DNA from: Rhizobium sp. CCGE531
GTDB lineage: Bacteria > Pseudomonadota > Alphaproteobacteria > Rhizobiales > Rhizobiaceae
Length of the DNA: 64,000 bases
Assembly: GCF_003627795.1 (NCBI RefSeq)
Contig: NZ_CP032687.1
Coordinates: forward strand, 248,001-312,000
Reading direction: 5' to 3'
Shown here: piece after piece, positions 48,966-60,027 of the stretch
How positions within the stretch are numbered: the first letter of the stretch is position 1
How the letters are laid out: the number at the start of each line of letters is the position of its first letter
The notes under the pieces: generated by a model
What the model saw: only the letters and a program-made list of their open reading frames with translations
What the model was told of the DNA's origin: nothing
The model's database searches: none
Translations under genes and position numbers: made by a program

Positions 48966-49304
48966 CGCATATGTTTGAAGTCTCGGACTTGAGCGCTTTG
49001 TCCCTAAAGCAAAGATACTCCAACCGGATCTGTAGCGAGCGACCTTGCATTAACACGCGCTTTCGGTTCGTGAAGAAATGGACATGTCAGCGGCAGAAAG
49101 AACAGCCACACACTCTTGACGCGGATCACCTGTTCGACCCTCTGATCTTGATGCTTCGCTGTCGCCGATGGCTGCGAATAGCGTTTGGACATGAGCCCGG
49201 AAGAGGCGCTGATCCACCAACCAGTCAACTATCTGATTGGGGAGTGGACCGAGTACGTTGCAGAGTTAGTCTCACCTTCTGTGCACGATCCGAGGGCACT
49301 GCTA

Positions 49305-49970
49305 ATGGAGAAATGTGCGATCGTTATCGCAAGCCCCCGACATATTAGATTAACTGGCAAAGAGCGCCTCCCAGCCAGCGCAGTTATGGTCGACGGCACG
49401 TCCGTTCTGCAACATTTATTATCTCAATTGGCACGTGTTGGCGTGCAAAAGACGATTATCCTTGGGCTAGGAGGCGTGGGCGAGGTCGACCATCGTTTCT
49501 GTCACGAGCTGTATGGTATGGAGCTCCGCGTACGCCCACTGCGTACGCCATATCCCGGGCGTCTTATTGATGTGACAGCGGCAGATGAAGTCGCTGATGT
49601 CGATGGAGTAGTTTTGATATTTACCGCGGAAACGGTGATCAATTTCACTATGCTGGAGCGCTTGGTACGGTCATCATATCGCAACATTGTCGTTGTGAGC
49701 CAGTCACTCGGCAAACGATCGCTACGAGTGCTGACGGGCAAAGCGCAACGCCTTACAGCAATTGTACCCGAAGGCTCCGACAGCCATAAAAGTGCGTCTG
49801 CAGATTTGAGCCTCGTCGGCGTTTATAAATTTGATGCGGCGTTAGTTCGGAGGATTGCGCGGAGGCGGCAACGTCGCTCGCATGACGATCCGGAGTTCTT
49901 TGAAGCAGCATTTGGGTTTCACGGTCATCCAATCTATGTCATGTGCGCCGAACCGGGCGAAATACGATGA
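49305..49970 (+). CDS. nucleotidyltransferase-like (NTP_transferase fold) protein, degenerate
   Basis: A 221-residue protein whose start (AIVIASPRHIRLTGKERLPASAVMVDGTSVLQHLLSQLA) has the layout of sugar- or choline-phosphate nucleotidyltransferases, but the GxGxR loop is missing. Later parts (GVQKTIILGL; DVDGVVLIFTAETVI) fit the Rossmann-like core. It may be catalytically dead or bind a nucleotide sugar. ATG at 49305 (GAGGG upstream) is preferred; a start near 49191 adds about 38 residues. Confidence 0.5.
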   Translation: MEKCAIVIASPRHIRLTGKERLPASAVMVDGTSVLQHLLSQLARVGVQKTIILGLGGVGEVDHRFCHELYGMELRVRPLRTPYPGRLIDVTAADEVADVDGVVLIFTAETVINFTMLERLVRSSYRNIVVVSQSLGKRSLRVLTGKAQRLTAIVPEGSDSHKSASADLSLVGVYKFDAALVRRIARRRQRRSHDDPEFFEAAFGFHGHPIYVMCAEPGEIR

Positions 49971-50254
49971 ACCAACGACATCCATGCAGCAAGATTTTGA
50001 GTGCCGCAACTGAAGAACCTGGCCGCAACCCTGTTCCTTCGGCGCACGCAATCTTTGAGGCCCCAGATGCGGTTCCTGTTGTCGAAATGCAAAGCTTGGT
50101 GCCTGACGCAGATTGGGCGTCACAAGGTTGGTGACTCATAGCAGAACTATTGTCAACCTTATCCGGCTCAGGGCGCGACGTACTCGGCTGATTCGATGCT
50201 GCATTTCGCATACGCGGTTAAAATTTGTAGAGGCTCTGTGGGTTCTTTCAAGAT

Positions 50255-50270
50255 TGGCACGACTCTTGAA
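50255..50270 (+). promoter_or_regulatory. sigma-54-type promoter before the LuxR gene
   Basis: TGGCACGACTCTTGAA, nearly the same as the nifH -24/-12 element, 47 bases before the luxR-type start. I found no TGT-N10-ACA upstream. The leader and first codons (ACGAGAGGAAAGCAGGATGTCAG) resemble those of nifH. Confidence 0.6.
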
Positions 50271-50317
50271 CTACGGACAGCAATTCCGACCCCTCGGAAA
50301 AACGAGAGGAAAGCAGG

Positions 50318-51301
50318 ATGTCAGCTCTTCCACAGCCCGCTTCCAAAGCTTTAGCGATCAAGTTCGCCGGAGGCTCGGAGAGCCGTAGCCGCTCACGGCC
50401 AGCGACGTCATCTGACGGCAACATGGCGTGCCATTATTTGCCCGAGAGAGAGCATCGATTGTTTCGGGACGGTTGCGGTTCTACTCAAGTCAGTAATCAG
50501 ACCGGCCGAGTTACCGATCTGAATTCCTCGGACCTCTCGCCACCTTCTCAAGCTTTAAATCGAGGGGAACTTGCGGTCGAGTTCGGCCGATTTCTTGACC
50601 AGACACACACCATCGCTCAGTCTAAACAGTTATTTGAGCACTTATCAGCTTTTGCTCTGAATCTTGGCTGCGCGTGGATAGCCTACGGTCCTCTTACAAC
50701 CGAGCGCAAGGTTCTACAGCCGGTTCGATGCCCTTCATTTGAGATCCTGAACTATCCTGATGAATGGCAGAAGCGATGTCTCGAAATGGGTTATGATCGG
50801 AAAGCTCCTATTATCAAGGAAAGTCGAATGCGATCAGGCCCTATTCAATGGAGGGAGGCATACGTTGGCCCGAGTACAACTCCAAGCGAACGGCGCATCT
50901 TCGACGAGGCTGCAAGCTTTGGCGTAAGGTCAGGCATTACTATTCCATTGCGCAGCTCGGCTGGAAGTTTCGCCATCATGAGCTTTGCCCAGCAGATTGA
51001 GCGTGAATTCCACCAAAGGGCAATCGCCTACTTACAACTTGCGGCGATACATTTCCACCTGAGACTTACAAATGTGGCGAATTCGAATGCCCTGGAGAAA
51101 GTGCCTGAGCTCTCGCTCAGGGAGAAAGAATGTATTCTCTGGGTGGCACGCGGAAAATCGTCATGGGACATAGGAATTATCATGAGTATATCCGAAAACA
51201 CTGTTAATTTTCACATTAAAAACGTTATGCGAAAGTTGGACGCTGCCAGCAGAACGGTTGCGGCTATTAAGGCAATAAATCTCGGATTTATCGAGCTGTA
51301 G
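50318..51301 (+). CDS. LuxR-family regulator with autoinducer-binding domain (LuxR solo)
   Basis: A 327-residue regulator. A polar N-terminal extension of about 85 residues is followed by an autoinducer-binding domain (about 90-240) that keeps the acyl-homoserine-lactone residues: W in YPDEW, D in YDRKAP, W in PIQW and G in FGVRSG. The LuxR helix-turn-helix is at about 260-327 (LSLREKECILWVARGKSSWDIG). GAGGAAA precedes the ATG. No luxI-type synthase is present. It may sense signals made elsewhere. Confidence 0.88.
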   Translation: MSALPQPASKALAIKFAGGSESRSRSRPATSSDGNMACHYLPEREHRLFRDGCGSTQVSNQTGRVTDLNSSDLSPPSQALNRGELAVEFGRFLDQTHTIAQSKQLFEHLSAFALNLGCAWIAYGPLTTERKVLQPVRCPSFEILNYPDEWQKRCLEMGYDRKAPIIKESRMRSGPIQWREAYVGPSTTPSERRIFDEAASFGVRSGITIPLRSSAGSFAIMSFAQQIEREFHQRAIAYLQLAAIHFHLRLTNVANSNALEKVPELSLREKECILWVARGKSSWDIGIIMSISENTVNFHIKNVMRKLDAASRTVAAIKAINLGFIEL

Positions 51302-51541
51302 GAGGCGATCGTCTCTCTAGGCGGCAAGCTGCCACTGCCGCAGCTCTGTTTTCCTGCTACAGGCCAGCTATAGGCAGTAGGAAGCTATCATTCTAGGTAG
51401 GAGCACAGTTAGCAATGGTCGTATAGAGTTGCAAAAGCTTCCAAATGGACGCTGGATTTCGAGGCATTGCTAGATTTCGCGGTAGCTGGCGTCAAGGGTA
51501 CAGGCGCTGCTGGGTCATGGCATCTGGTTGAGGAAATAATC

Positions 51542-52816
51542 GTGAGTAATGACAGCATTTCCAATTCCCTATTTGCTTTTGAAAACCACGAATCCAACGT
51601 GCGATCCTATTCACGATCATTCCCCGTGGTGTTCACGAAAGCGGCAGGAGCCATCCTCGAGGACGAAAATGGTTGTGCGTTCATTGATTTTCTTTCCGGA
51701 GCGAGTGCCCTCAACTACGGTCACAACGACCCCGATATCCTAAGTGCTGCCGTGGAATACCTGCAATCAAATCAGGTTGTCCACGCATTAGACATGGCTA
51801 CGTCGGCGAAACGAGAGTTTATGGAGTTCTTTGACGAGCTGATATTGCGCCCGCGTGGTCTTACATACAAATACCAGTTTGTCAGTCCCACTGGCGCCGA
51901 CGCCGTCGAGGCAGCTTTAAAACTTGCACGCAAGGTCACTGGACGTCATAGCATCGTTTCATTCACCAACGGTTATCATGGGGTGAGCCTGGGCGCGCTT
52001 GCTGTAACTGGTAATCGATACTTCCGAAATGCCGCAGGTCTTCCTCCTTCCGGCGCGGTCTTCATGCCTTACGACGGTTATTGGGGGCCTGATCAGGATA
52101 CGACGGAATATCTGGACAAAGTGCTTGCGGATGGTAGCAGTGGCGTCGATTTGCCGGCAGCTGTTATTCTCGAAACCGTTCAGGGTGAGGGCGGCATCAA
52201 TCCTGCGAGCAGAAACTGGCTGCAGTCGCTAGAGCGGCTTTGCAGGAAGAACGACATCCTCCTGATTATTGATGACATTCAGGCGGGCTGCGGACGAACT
52301 GGCGATTTTTTCAGCTTTGAGTTTGCGGACATTTCTCCGGACATCGTTCTTTTGTCGAAGTCTCTCAGCGGTTGTGGGCTGCCGCTGTCGCTCTTACTGC
52401 TCAAACCTGAATTTGACGTATGGCAACCAGGCGAACACAGTGGAACCTTTAGGGGCAACAATCTCGCACTCGTGACAGCGACCGCTGCTTTGCGAAAATA
52501 CTGGACAAATGAAAAGCTATCTAGAGAAGCTGTCGAAACAGGATGCATTCTAAAAGAGCGCCTTCAGCAGGTCGCCCAAAGCAACCAAAATTCCAACATT
52601 TGCGTGCGTGGAAGGGGCATGATGCTGGGGCTCGACTGCAGTACCGGCAAATTGGCTGCGGAAATCGTACGGAAAGCCTTTGAAGACGGGCTTGTAGTAG
52701 AGCGATGTGGCGCTGAAGATCAGGTTATTAAGCTTCTTCCTCCATTGATAACTGAACGGCAGACCTTGCAGCGTGGCCTGGACATTCTGGAGAAATCCGT
52801 GCACTCAAGCGTGTAA
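51542..52816 (+). CDS. class III aminotransferase, diaminobutyrate (EctB)-like
   Basis: A 424-residue PLP enzyme resembling L-2,4-diaminobutyrate:2-oxoglutarate aminotransferases: ESNVRSYSRSFPVVF start, FIDFLSGASALNYGHNDP, DDIQAGCGRTGDFFSFE, and the cofactor lysine in LLSKSLSG. It would move an amino group between glutamate and aspartate semialdehyde. The GTG at 51542 behind GAGGAAA gives the normal family start. ectA and ectC are absent nearby, so the product is probably not ectoine. Confidence 0.85.
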   Translation: MSNDSISNSLFAFENHESNVRSYSRSFPVVFTKAAGAILEDENGCAFIDFLSGASALNYGHNDPDILSAAVEYLQSNQVVHALDMATSAKREFMEFFDELILRPRGLTYKYQFVSPTGADAVEAALKLARKVTGRHSIVSFTNGYHGVSLGALAVTGNRYFRNAAGLPPSGAVFMPYDGYWGPDQDTTEYLDKVLADGSSGVDLPAAVILETVQGEGGINPASRNWLQSLERLCRKNDILLIIDDIQAGCGRTGDFFSFEFADISPDIVLLSKSLSGCGLPLSLLLLKPEFDVWQPGEHSGTFRGNNLALVTATAALRKYWTNEKLSREAVETGCILKERLQQVAQSNQNSNICVRGRGMMLGLDCSTGKLAAEIVRKAFEDGLVVERCGAEDQVIKLLPPLITERQTLQRGLDILEKSVHSSV

Positions 52817-53154
52817 AACTATGCTTGGCTCTTGGAGGCATGGCAGAGCCAAAGCGATCACGCGAAGGCATCGATTGTGGTTTGGGGGCACCGCGGCTCG
52901 CACGAACCGGTTCGTCTACGGATCGCGCAGCCGTACGGGCGTCTTGCAGGCCAAACGTGTCGTAACCTGCTGGCGCTATAAAAAGTGCGCCCCCCAAGCT
53001 TATTGGGTAACGAGATCCCCCAAATGGCTAAGGTCCAGAACTATCGTTGTGAGAATCTAGCGATCACGTCGTTCCAACGGTCTCCGTCATCGCATTTGGG
53101 AACGCGGAGGTTTCCTAAGACGATGCCGAAAACCGGCCAACGGGCACTCAGTTT
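52817..53154. other. intergenic, no gene seen
   Basis: Frames on both strands are unlike known proteins. It ends at a NifA site. Confidence 0.45.
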
Positions 53155-53267
53155 TGTCGGATTCCCGACACGGAATGTTCGGCCCTGCACCCCATCCTCC
53201 TAAATAGTTGAATGGTGGAAATAGGCTCTTCTTTAGCCGATACTGCGGAGTTGGCACATCTTTTGCT
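53155..53267 (+). promoter_or_regulatory. strong NifA/sigma-54 promoter without an adjacent gene
   Basis: A perfect UAS, TGT-CGGATTCCCG-ACA (53155-53170), and a near-perfect -24/-12 element TGGCACATCTTTTGCT (53252-53267) lie 82 bases apart. The next gene, rpiR-type, starts 322 bases further on. Only frames of 12-15 codons lie between. It may drive rpiR through a long leader or a small RNA. Confidence 0.75.
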
Positions 53268-53589
53268 TTCTCCTTATTGCGAAGCAATGGATTATCGATC
53301 TTAACGTCAAGGTCGAGTCCATTATGGTAGGATGTAGAAGACAGCGTGTCACACAAGAGTAACTCCATGTTCGGCGCTGTCTTGGTTCTCATGACGATGT
53401 TGTGCGACACATGACCTTATTCTTCAAGAAAGATTCAATCAAACCAGCTCCCGGGAATGCTGCAGCGCTTGGATGAGCTAGCCACCACGGTTGTTTGAGG
53501 CGTCGCGAAAACGGCGGCCTTAAAATCCATAGGCCAAGAAAAAGACCTTTGTTGCTTAAGCATTTGCCTAATAGACTTCAGGAGTAAGA

Positions 53590-54483
53590 ATGGATTTTCC
53601 CACCACAAGTCTCATAAAGAACAGCTATGAGCGATTTCCCCGGCAAATGAAGGTCGCTGCGCGTTGGTTGGTTGACCATCCGACAGAGGTCGCACTGCTG
53701 TCAATGAGGGAGCAGGCACGCCGAGCACGAGTGCCTCCGGCAACGTTAACGAGACTTGCAAAACGCCTTGGCTTCGATGGTTTCGACAAATTAAAGGAGG
53801 CATTCGCCGATAGCGTCAGGGATCGGCCGGAAAGCTTCGGTGGGAGTGGCGAGGAGTTATTGGCACGAGCGGAGATCGGGGGCGATGGCGTCCTCATATG
53901 CGATACAGTGAATGCTTTGCAGGGTCATCTAAGCAGGTTCGCGCAGCCGCCCGCGATTGCCGCGTTGGCGGCAGCAGCCGACCTAATAGCGGAGGCGAAA
54001 CAAATTTTTTGCATCGGCCGCCGTTCAAGCTTTCCCATCGCGTATCTAATGCACCATGTTGGATCATTGCTTGGCTCTCCCACAACATTGATCGATGGGA
54101 TGGGCGGTGCCTCCGATGATGCGCTTCGGTCTGTCGGCCCAGAAGACATTTTGCTAGCGGTCACAGTCAACCCTTACACTCGCTTCACAGTACAGGCAGC
54201 CGAGTTTGCCGTATCCCGTGGTGCAAAACTCGTCGCTTTGACGGACAGCGAACTGTCTCCAATCGCCAAGATTTCTCAAGCGGTAATCCGCGTTCGCACC
54301 GAAGTTCCTTCATTTATTCACACGATGACGCCGGCATTGGCCGCAGTAGAATGTCTCATGGAACTGGTCGCCGCGAGACGCGGGAGCTTCGCTCTTCGAG
54401 CTCTGGCTGACCATGAAGAACAACTTATGGAATTCGACACTTATGTCCTGAAGAGCGGCGTCGGCAAGAACTCTCATGACTAA
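53590..54483 (+). CDS. RpiR-family transcriptional regulator
   Basis: A 297-residue regulator with an N-terminal helix-turn-helix (about 5-78: MREQARRARVPPATLTRLAKRLGFDGF) and a SIS sugar-phosphate-binding domain (about 120-255: IFCIGRRSSFPIAYLMHHVGSLLG). Such proteins sense phosphosugars. AGGAG lies five bases before the ATG. The effector is unknown. Confidence 0.9.
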   Translation: MDFPTTSLIKNSYERFPRQMKVAARWLVDHPTEVALLSMREQARRARVPPATLTRLAKRLGFDGFDKLKEAFADSVRDRPESFGGSGEELLARAEIGGDGVLICDTVNALQGHLSRFAQPPAIAALAAAADLIAEAKQIFCIGRRSSFPIAYLMHHVGSLLGSPTTLIDGMGGASDDALRSVGPEDILLAVTVNPYTRFTVQAAEFAVSRGAKLVALTDSELSPIAKISQAVIRVRTEVPSFIHTMTPALAAVECLMELVAARRGSFALRALADHEEQLMEFDTYVLKSGVGKNSHD

Positions 54484-55544
54484 AGAGTCGGCCGTGAAGT
54501 ATCGTCAAGCTGTTGATATTCATGGTGTATTTGAGGCTTCCGAGTAATCGCTATCGCAAGAAAGGGCAGGTTTTCGATCTGTTTTCTTGCGATTTCAGAT
54601 TTCGGTTTCATGATGGGCCGAAGCGTGATTCAATCCGCCATCGGCGATGAATCGGAGCCAATAAATGTCGAGACCTGATGAACGGCGCGAGGCGGGAGAG
54701 CAGGATCTGTTCCGGTCTAGCCTTGATCAGATCATCGATCTGAAGCACGAACTTGTCCGGCTGGCGCAGACGATCGATTGGCCGTTCCTGGAAGAGCGCT
54801 TCGGCGAGGTTTATCGGGACGGCGGCGGCATGCCGCCGCTGCCGACGCGGTTGATGGCGGGGCTTGCGATCCTCAAGCATACGTTCAACCTGTCGGATGA
54901 GGCCGTTTGCGCCCGCTACCTCGACAGCCCGTATTGCCAGTATTTCTGCGGCGAGGCATTCTTCCAACACACATTGCCGTTCGACCGTTCATCGCTGACA
55001 CGCTGGCGCCAACGCATGGGCGAGGAGCGGATAAAGGCTCTTCTGCAAGAGAGCCTCTCGGTGGCGGTCAAGACCGGTGCGATGAAGCCCTCGGACACGC
55101 GGCAGGTGATCGTCGATACGACAGTCCAACCCAAGAACGTGATGTTTCCGACCGACGCCAAGCTCATTCACCGGGCACGGGAGCGGCTCGTGCGGCTGGC
55201 TCGCAAGGTGGGGCTCGATCTGCGCCAGACCTATGTGCGGTTGGGTAAATTCGCCCTGATCCAGCACCAGCGGTATGCCCATGCAAAACAGTTCAAGCGG
55301 GCTGGCAAGGCACTACGCAAGCTGAGGACCTATCTCGGGCGAACCGTCCGCGACATCGAGCGTCAGATCGCCGGCGACGAGCAACTCAAGGCGATCTTCA
55401 TCTGGCCGCTCTATCAGGCAAAAATCGTCCTGGAGCAGAAGCAGCGTATCCCCACGCCGAGGACCGCCTTGCTTTGTCACGGTGATAGCGATGTTTTGCT
55501 GAGGTGAGCGGTATCGCCACGTTGCTAACAACGAGGATAACGAC

Positions 55545-55922
55545 GTGTCTATCCATCAGCTTGAGATTTTGGCGGGCAGTATGCGGCGCCGGAAGTTCAC
55601 ACGAACTTCCAAGGAATCGATCGTTTCGGAGACGCTGACTGGCGAGATGACGGTGACGGAGGTTGCGCGACGTCACGACGTTGATCGGTCACTGGTTTAT
55701 CGGTGGCGTCGTGAGCTTGGTGTTGCAGAGAGAGCGGAAGAGCCGCGCGCCTTCGTTCCGGTGAAGGTACAACAGGCGCCGGACTCGGCAATGGGAATGC
55801 CGGCTGCGACGGCGTCTTCTGCGATCGAAATCCATGTTGGCCGGGGCCGGTCGGTGCGGGTCACTCGTGACTTTGATGCCTCGACGTTGTCGCGCGTGCT
55901 TGATGTGCTGGAGGGACGATGA
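55545..55922 (+). CDS. tnpA: IS66 accessory protein TnpA
   Basis: A 125-residue TnpA with the helix-turn-helix TVTEVARRHDVDRSLVYRWRRELG near residue 33. GTG start behind GAGGATAA. It overlaps tnpB by four bases. Confidence 0.88.
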   Translation: MSIHQLEILAGSMRRRKFTRTSKESIVSETLTGEMTVTEVARRHDVDRSLVYRWRRELGVAERAEEPRAFVPVKVQQAPDSAMGMPAATASSAIEIHVGRGRSVRVTRDFDASTLSRVLDVLEGR

Positions 55923-56266
55923 TCCCGATCAGTTCGAACGTCAGAGTGTGGATTGCCAGCGGTCACTGCGATATGCGCAAGGGTATGCAGGGGTTGGCTC
56001 TCATCGTGCAAGAGGGGCTTAGCCGCAATCCGTTCCAGGGCGACGTTTTTGTTTTCCGCGGGAGAAATGGTCGATTGATCAAGGCCCTATGGCATGACGG
56101 TGTCGGACTATCGCTTTATGCCAAACGGCTCGACCGAGGCCACTTTATTTGGCCGGCGACAGTGGACGGAGCCATTGCCCTTACAGCCGGGCAGATGTCC
56201 TACCTTCTTGAGGGAATAGACTGGCGAAATCCGCAACAGACATGGCGTCCGACGAGCGCCGGATAG
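55919..56266 (+). CDS. tnpB: IS66 accessory protein TnpB
   Basis: A 115-residue intact TnpB (VWIASGHCDMRKGMQGLALIVQEGL; DVFVFRGRNGRLIKALWHDG; LLEGIDWRNPQQTWRPT). Confidence 0.93.
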   Translation: MIPISSNVRVWIASGHCDMRKGMQGLALIVQEGLSRNPFQGDVFVFRGRNGRLIKALWHDGVGLSLYAKRLDRGHFIWPATVDGAIALTAGQMSYLLEGIDWRNPQQTWRPTSAG

Positions 56267-57795
56267 GTGCATTTTGCGGCTTGAACCTTGAAGAAAAGCT
56301 ATGCAAATCAGTGGCTTTGTGGTTTGATCCGGACATGGAAAACGGCCTGGAAAACCACTCCGATTATGCCGCTGCACTTGAAGCAGAGCTGGTCGTGGCG
56401 CGTGCGGAGCGCGCCGTTGCCTTAGCCGAACTTGCCGTCGCCAAAGCCAAGGAAGCGGACGATCAAGCCACCATTCTGCGTCAGAAGGTCCATATCGAAA
56501 AGCTGCAAAGGCAATTGCGTGGTCAAAAATCGGAGCGGACTGCCAGGCTGATCGCTCAAATGGAGCTGATGCTCGAGGATGCCGAGGCGGCGGCCACCGA
56601 GGATGAACTTGCCGCTGAAATGGCCATTGCTGCGGCCGCCCCCATTGCTGTCGCCGGCTTCACACGCAAACGCCCCGTTAAGAAGCCATTCCCCGATCAC
56701 CTGCCGCGCGAGCGTGTCGTTGTGCCCGGTCCGGTCGCCTGCAGCTGCTGCGGTAGTGACCGGCTGCGCAAGCTGGGCGAAGATGTCACCGAGACGATGG
56801 AGAGCATTCCACGCTCCTGGAAAGTCATTCAGACGGTGCGCGAGAAGTTCACCTGCCGCGACTGCGAGAAGATCAGCCAGGCACCGGCCCCATTCCACGT
56901 CATTCCCAGAGGCTGGGCAGGTCCAAGCCTTCTGGCGATGATCCTCTACGACAAATTCGGCCAACACATTCCCCTTAATCGTCAGGTGGAACGATTTGCG
57001 CTTGAGGGCGTGTCAATCAGCCTGTCGACGGCAGCCGATGCTATCGGTTCTTGTTGCCATGCCCTTGATCCAATCCTGAGGCGGATCGAGGCTCACACCT
57101 TTGCAGCCGAGCGGATTCACGGCGACGATACCACGGTTCCGGTTCTCGCAGCCGGCAAGACCGATACTGCTCGGATCTGGACATATGTGCACGATGATGC
57201 CGCGTTCGGTGGCACGGCGCCGCCGTCGGCGATGTTCTATTATTCCCGCGACCGCAGCGGTGACCATCCGCAGGCGCATCTGGCCGGCTATTGCGGCATC
57301 CTGCAAGCAGATGCCTATGGCGGTTATACCAAGCTCTATCTTCCTGATCGCAGTCCATGTCCGATCTATGAGGCAGCGTGCTGGGCGCACGCAAGGCGAC
57401 CATTCTTCATCATGGCCGATCTCGAGGCCAATGCCCGGCGCAAGGCTCAGGGCAAACCCGCTGCCGTCATCTCACCAATCGCCATCGAGATGGTGCGCCG
57501 GATCGATGCGCTGTTCGAGATCGAACGTCAGATCAATGGCCAGACGGCCGATGAGCGCAAAGCGACGCGTCAGCAGCATAGCAAGCCACTGATCGCCAAC
57601 ATGGAGCGGTGGGTGCGCGAGCAACGTGCCAAGCTGTCTCGCGACAATGATCTGGCCAAAGCGTTCGACTACATGTTGAACCGCTGGGTATCGTTTACTC
57701 GTTTCCTCGACGATGGCCGGATCTGCCTGTCGAACAACGCGGCAGAGCGTTCGCTGCGCGGAATTGCGATGTCTGATTCATTGTACGCGTCCTTC

Positions 57796-59855
57796 TCAAG
57801 TGTTTGGAAACATTAGGATCTGATTTTGGGCTTCGAGGTGACACGGCCCCCCGTTACGCCCCATCGCACGAACTACGGCGTCGGAGTGAAGATCGGCGGC
57901 GAGGATTTGATAGGGAGCGCCGGGCACGACCTGTTCTGCGGGAAGGATTTTAGCCTCGATCAAGCGCCGGATCCGATGACTTGTGACCCCGCAGTGTTGT
58001 GCCGCCTCGCGCAGAGTGAGCCACGTGCCGTCCTTCTCCGCCGAACGATAAGCGTGGATATCGCGCACGCGCCGTATGGAACTCACGCGCTTGGCTGTCC
58101 AAGTCTTCCCTTGCGCCGTCGGCATCCGCATTCTGTTCAGCGTGGCGGCGATATCCTCGTCAGACCATCGAGCGGCCATGCTGGTAATCACGGCAATGGC
58201 GTCGTCGGACGTGCGGCATTCATGTTCTCCGGAGCTCGGTTTATGCAGTCGAACCTCCGAGTGCTGACCGCCCTTCCAATGGATGATCAGAACAATCTCA
58301 CGGGCAACGTCATCGATATTGGCCGTGATCTCGTTGACGAGCGACCGAAGCAACTGCTGGCGGGTGCGCATCGTCACTTGCGGACTTGCCCAAGCCGCTT
58401 GCAGATCGTCGGCGAGACCGGCAAAATCCGGAACGGTCTTACCAGCGTTGGTGGCTTTTGCGGCGCTCAACCGCGCTTCGAACTCTTGAACGCGTCGTAG
58501 GGTCGCCTCCCAGTTCTTCTCGAGCGTCGCGGCGATCAAGCGATTGTCTGGATCGCAGGCTGCGTAACGGCGCTCGGCTAAAGAGGCATCATAACGGGCT
58601 TGCTGAAGTTCCAGCTCGATCATCCGCTGTTGCTCTGCCTGACCTTCCATGTACGTCCTCTCCGCCGTAAGCGCCGCTTCGACCGCCATGGGCTCGACGG
58701 CACGGATGAGCTCAGAAGCGATCACTCTATCGGTACGTTGCCCCGCAAAACTCATACAGCGCGTCGAGTTGTAGACATCCGCGCCGAAGCATTGGTAGAT
58801 GGGGTAAGGATAGCGCCCCCTATACCCAACCTTCAAGCGGCGTCCGCATCGACCGCAAGCCATTAATCCAATCAGTAAGGATCGCCCACCTCTACCGGAC
58901 TTCGGCCCACCCCGACGGCCGAAATCGTTGAGGGAAAGCTGCTTCTGGTTGCGTTCGTACTCGGACCAATCGATGCCCTCATGGTGGCCCTTTAGAAGAA
59001 TCTCGCAATCGCTGAGGGCGCGAGGATGTTTATAGGTTTTGTGGGCGCGTCCGTCGATGATCTCAGTGCGTTTCTCAGTCTTACCGTAGGCATAGGCTCC
59101 CGCATAAAATGGGTTCTTCAAAACCGAGATGACGTTACGATAGCGGATCGGCGTCCAATCAAACGACACTGACCGCTTACCGTCGGATGGGCGGGGGAAG
59201 TGAACTCGCTCCGCGCTGAGAGCGCGGTAGACCTGGCGACCACTTCCCTGTTGGCGAAAGCGCTCGAATATTTGACGAATGGCTTCTTGAACCCGAAGGT
59301 CAGGATCAAAACCGAGGCCAACTTCCCGGTGCCAGATGTAGCCGATTGGCACCGGAATACGCAGTTCGCCGCGACGCGCCTTGGATCGAGCCGCATCGAG
59401 CATTCTTAATCGCAAGATACCAAGTTCAAACTCGCTGATGCTGCCCTTCATTCCCAGAAGCAGCCTATCGTTCGGGCGGCAAGGGTTGTACACGCCTTCA
59501 AGATCAATGACCCTTGCCTCAACCAGCCCGCAGAGCTCAAGCAAATGATGCCAGTCACGCCCATTGCGAGCCAAACGCGACGCATCCAGGCAGAGAACGG
59601 CGCCCACATTGCCGGCACATAGCCCAGCGACGAGTTTATCAAATCCTGGGCGAGCGACCGTTCCGCTAGCAGAACGGCCAAGGTCATCGTCGATAACTTC
59701 AACGTCTCGGAATCCGCGCCGGTGGGCCTCATCGGCTCATACTGCCGCCGCTGGCTCTCAAGGTTGTTTTGGACCTGGGCTTGCGTCGATTGGCGAACAT
59801 AAACCACGGCTTTGCGCTTCAATATCGAAGGCGGCAAAATATCGACGTCAGTCAT
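57796..59855 (-). pseudogene. large serine recombinase, frameshifted
   Basis: The first about 45 codons (YVRQSTQAQVQNNLESQRRQYE) run from 59855. The frame is then lost and the protein continues in another frame from about 59607 (VLCLDASRLARNGRDWHHLL) through the zinc ribbon CGRCGRRLKVG to the stop at 57796. A single frameshift near 59,730 in the resolvase domain explains this. The rest is homologous to the recombinase of element 1. Confidence 0.82.
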
Positions 59856-60027
59856 TGCCGCTCTCCACCGTTATCGCGCCGGCGGCCTCCATGAGAAGCC
59901 GCGCCAACCTTACGGTGACCGCGCTTCGTTCGATGGCCTTGATCCCCTTCAGCTCCGGCGGGTCCAACAAGATGCAGAGCTGGCGCGGCCGGCGGGGCGT
60001 TAACATCAGGTCGAATGACTTCCTCAT
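59848..60027 (-). CDS. small accessory protein of serine-recombinase element 2
   Basis: A 59-residue frame ([11 protein letters not shown] start) ending in a helix like that of its counterpart in element 1. It overlaps the recombinase start and the DUF5372-like frame. Confidence 0.5.
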   Translation of the reverse strand: MRKSFDLMLTPRRPRQLCILLDPPELKGIKAIERSAVTVRLARLLMEAAGAITVESGND

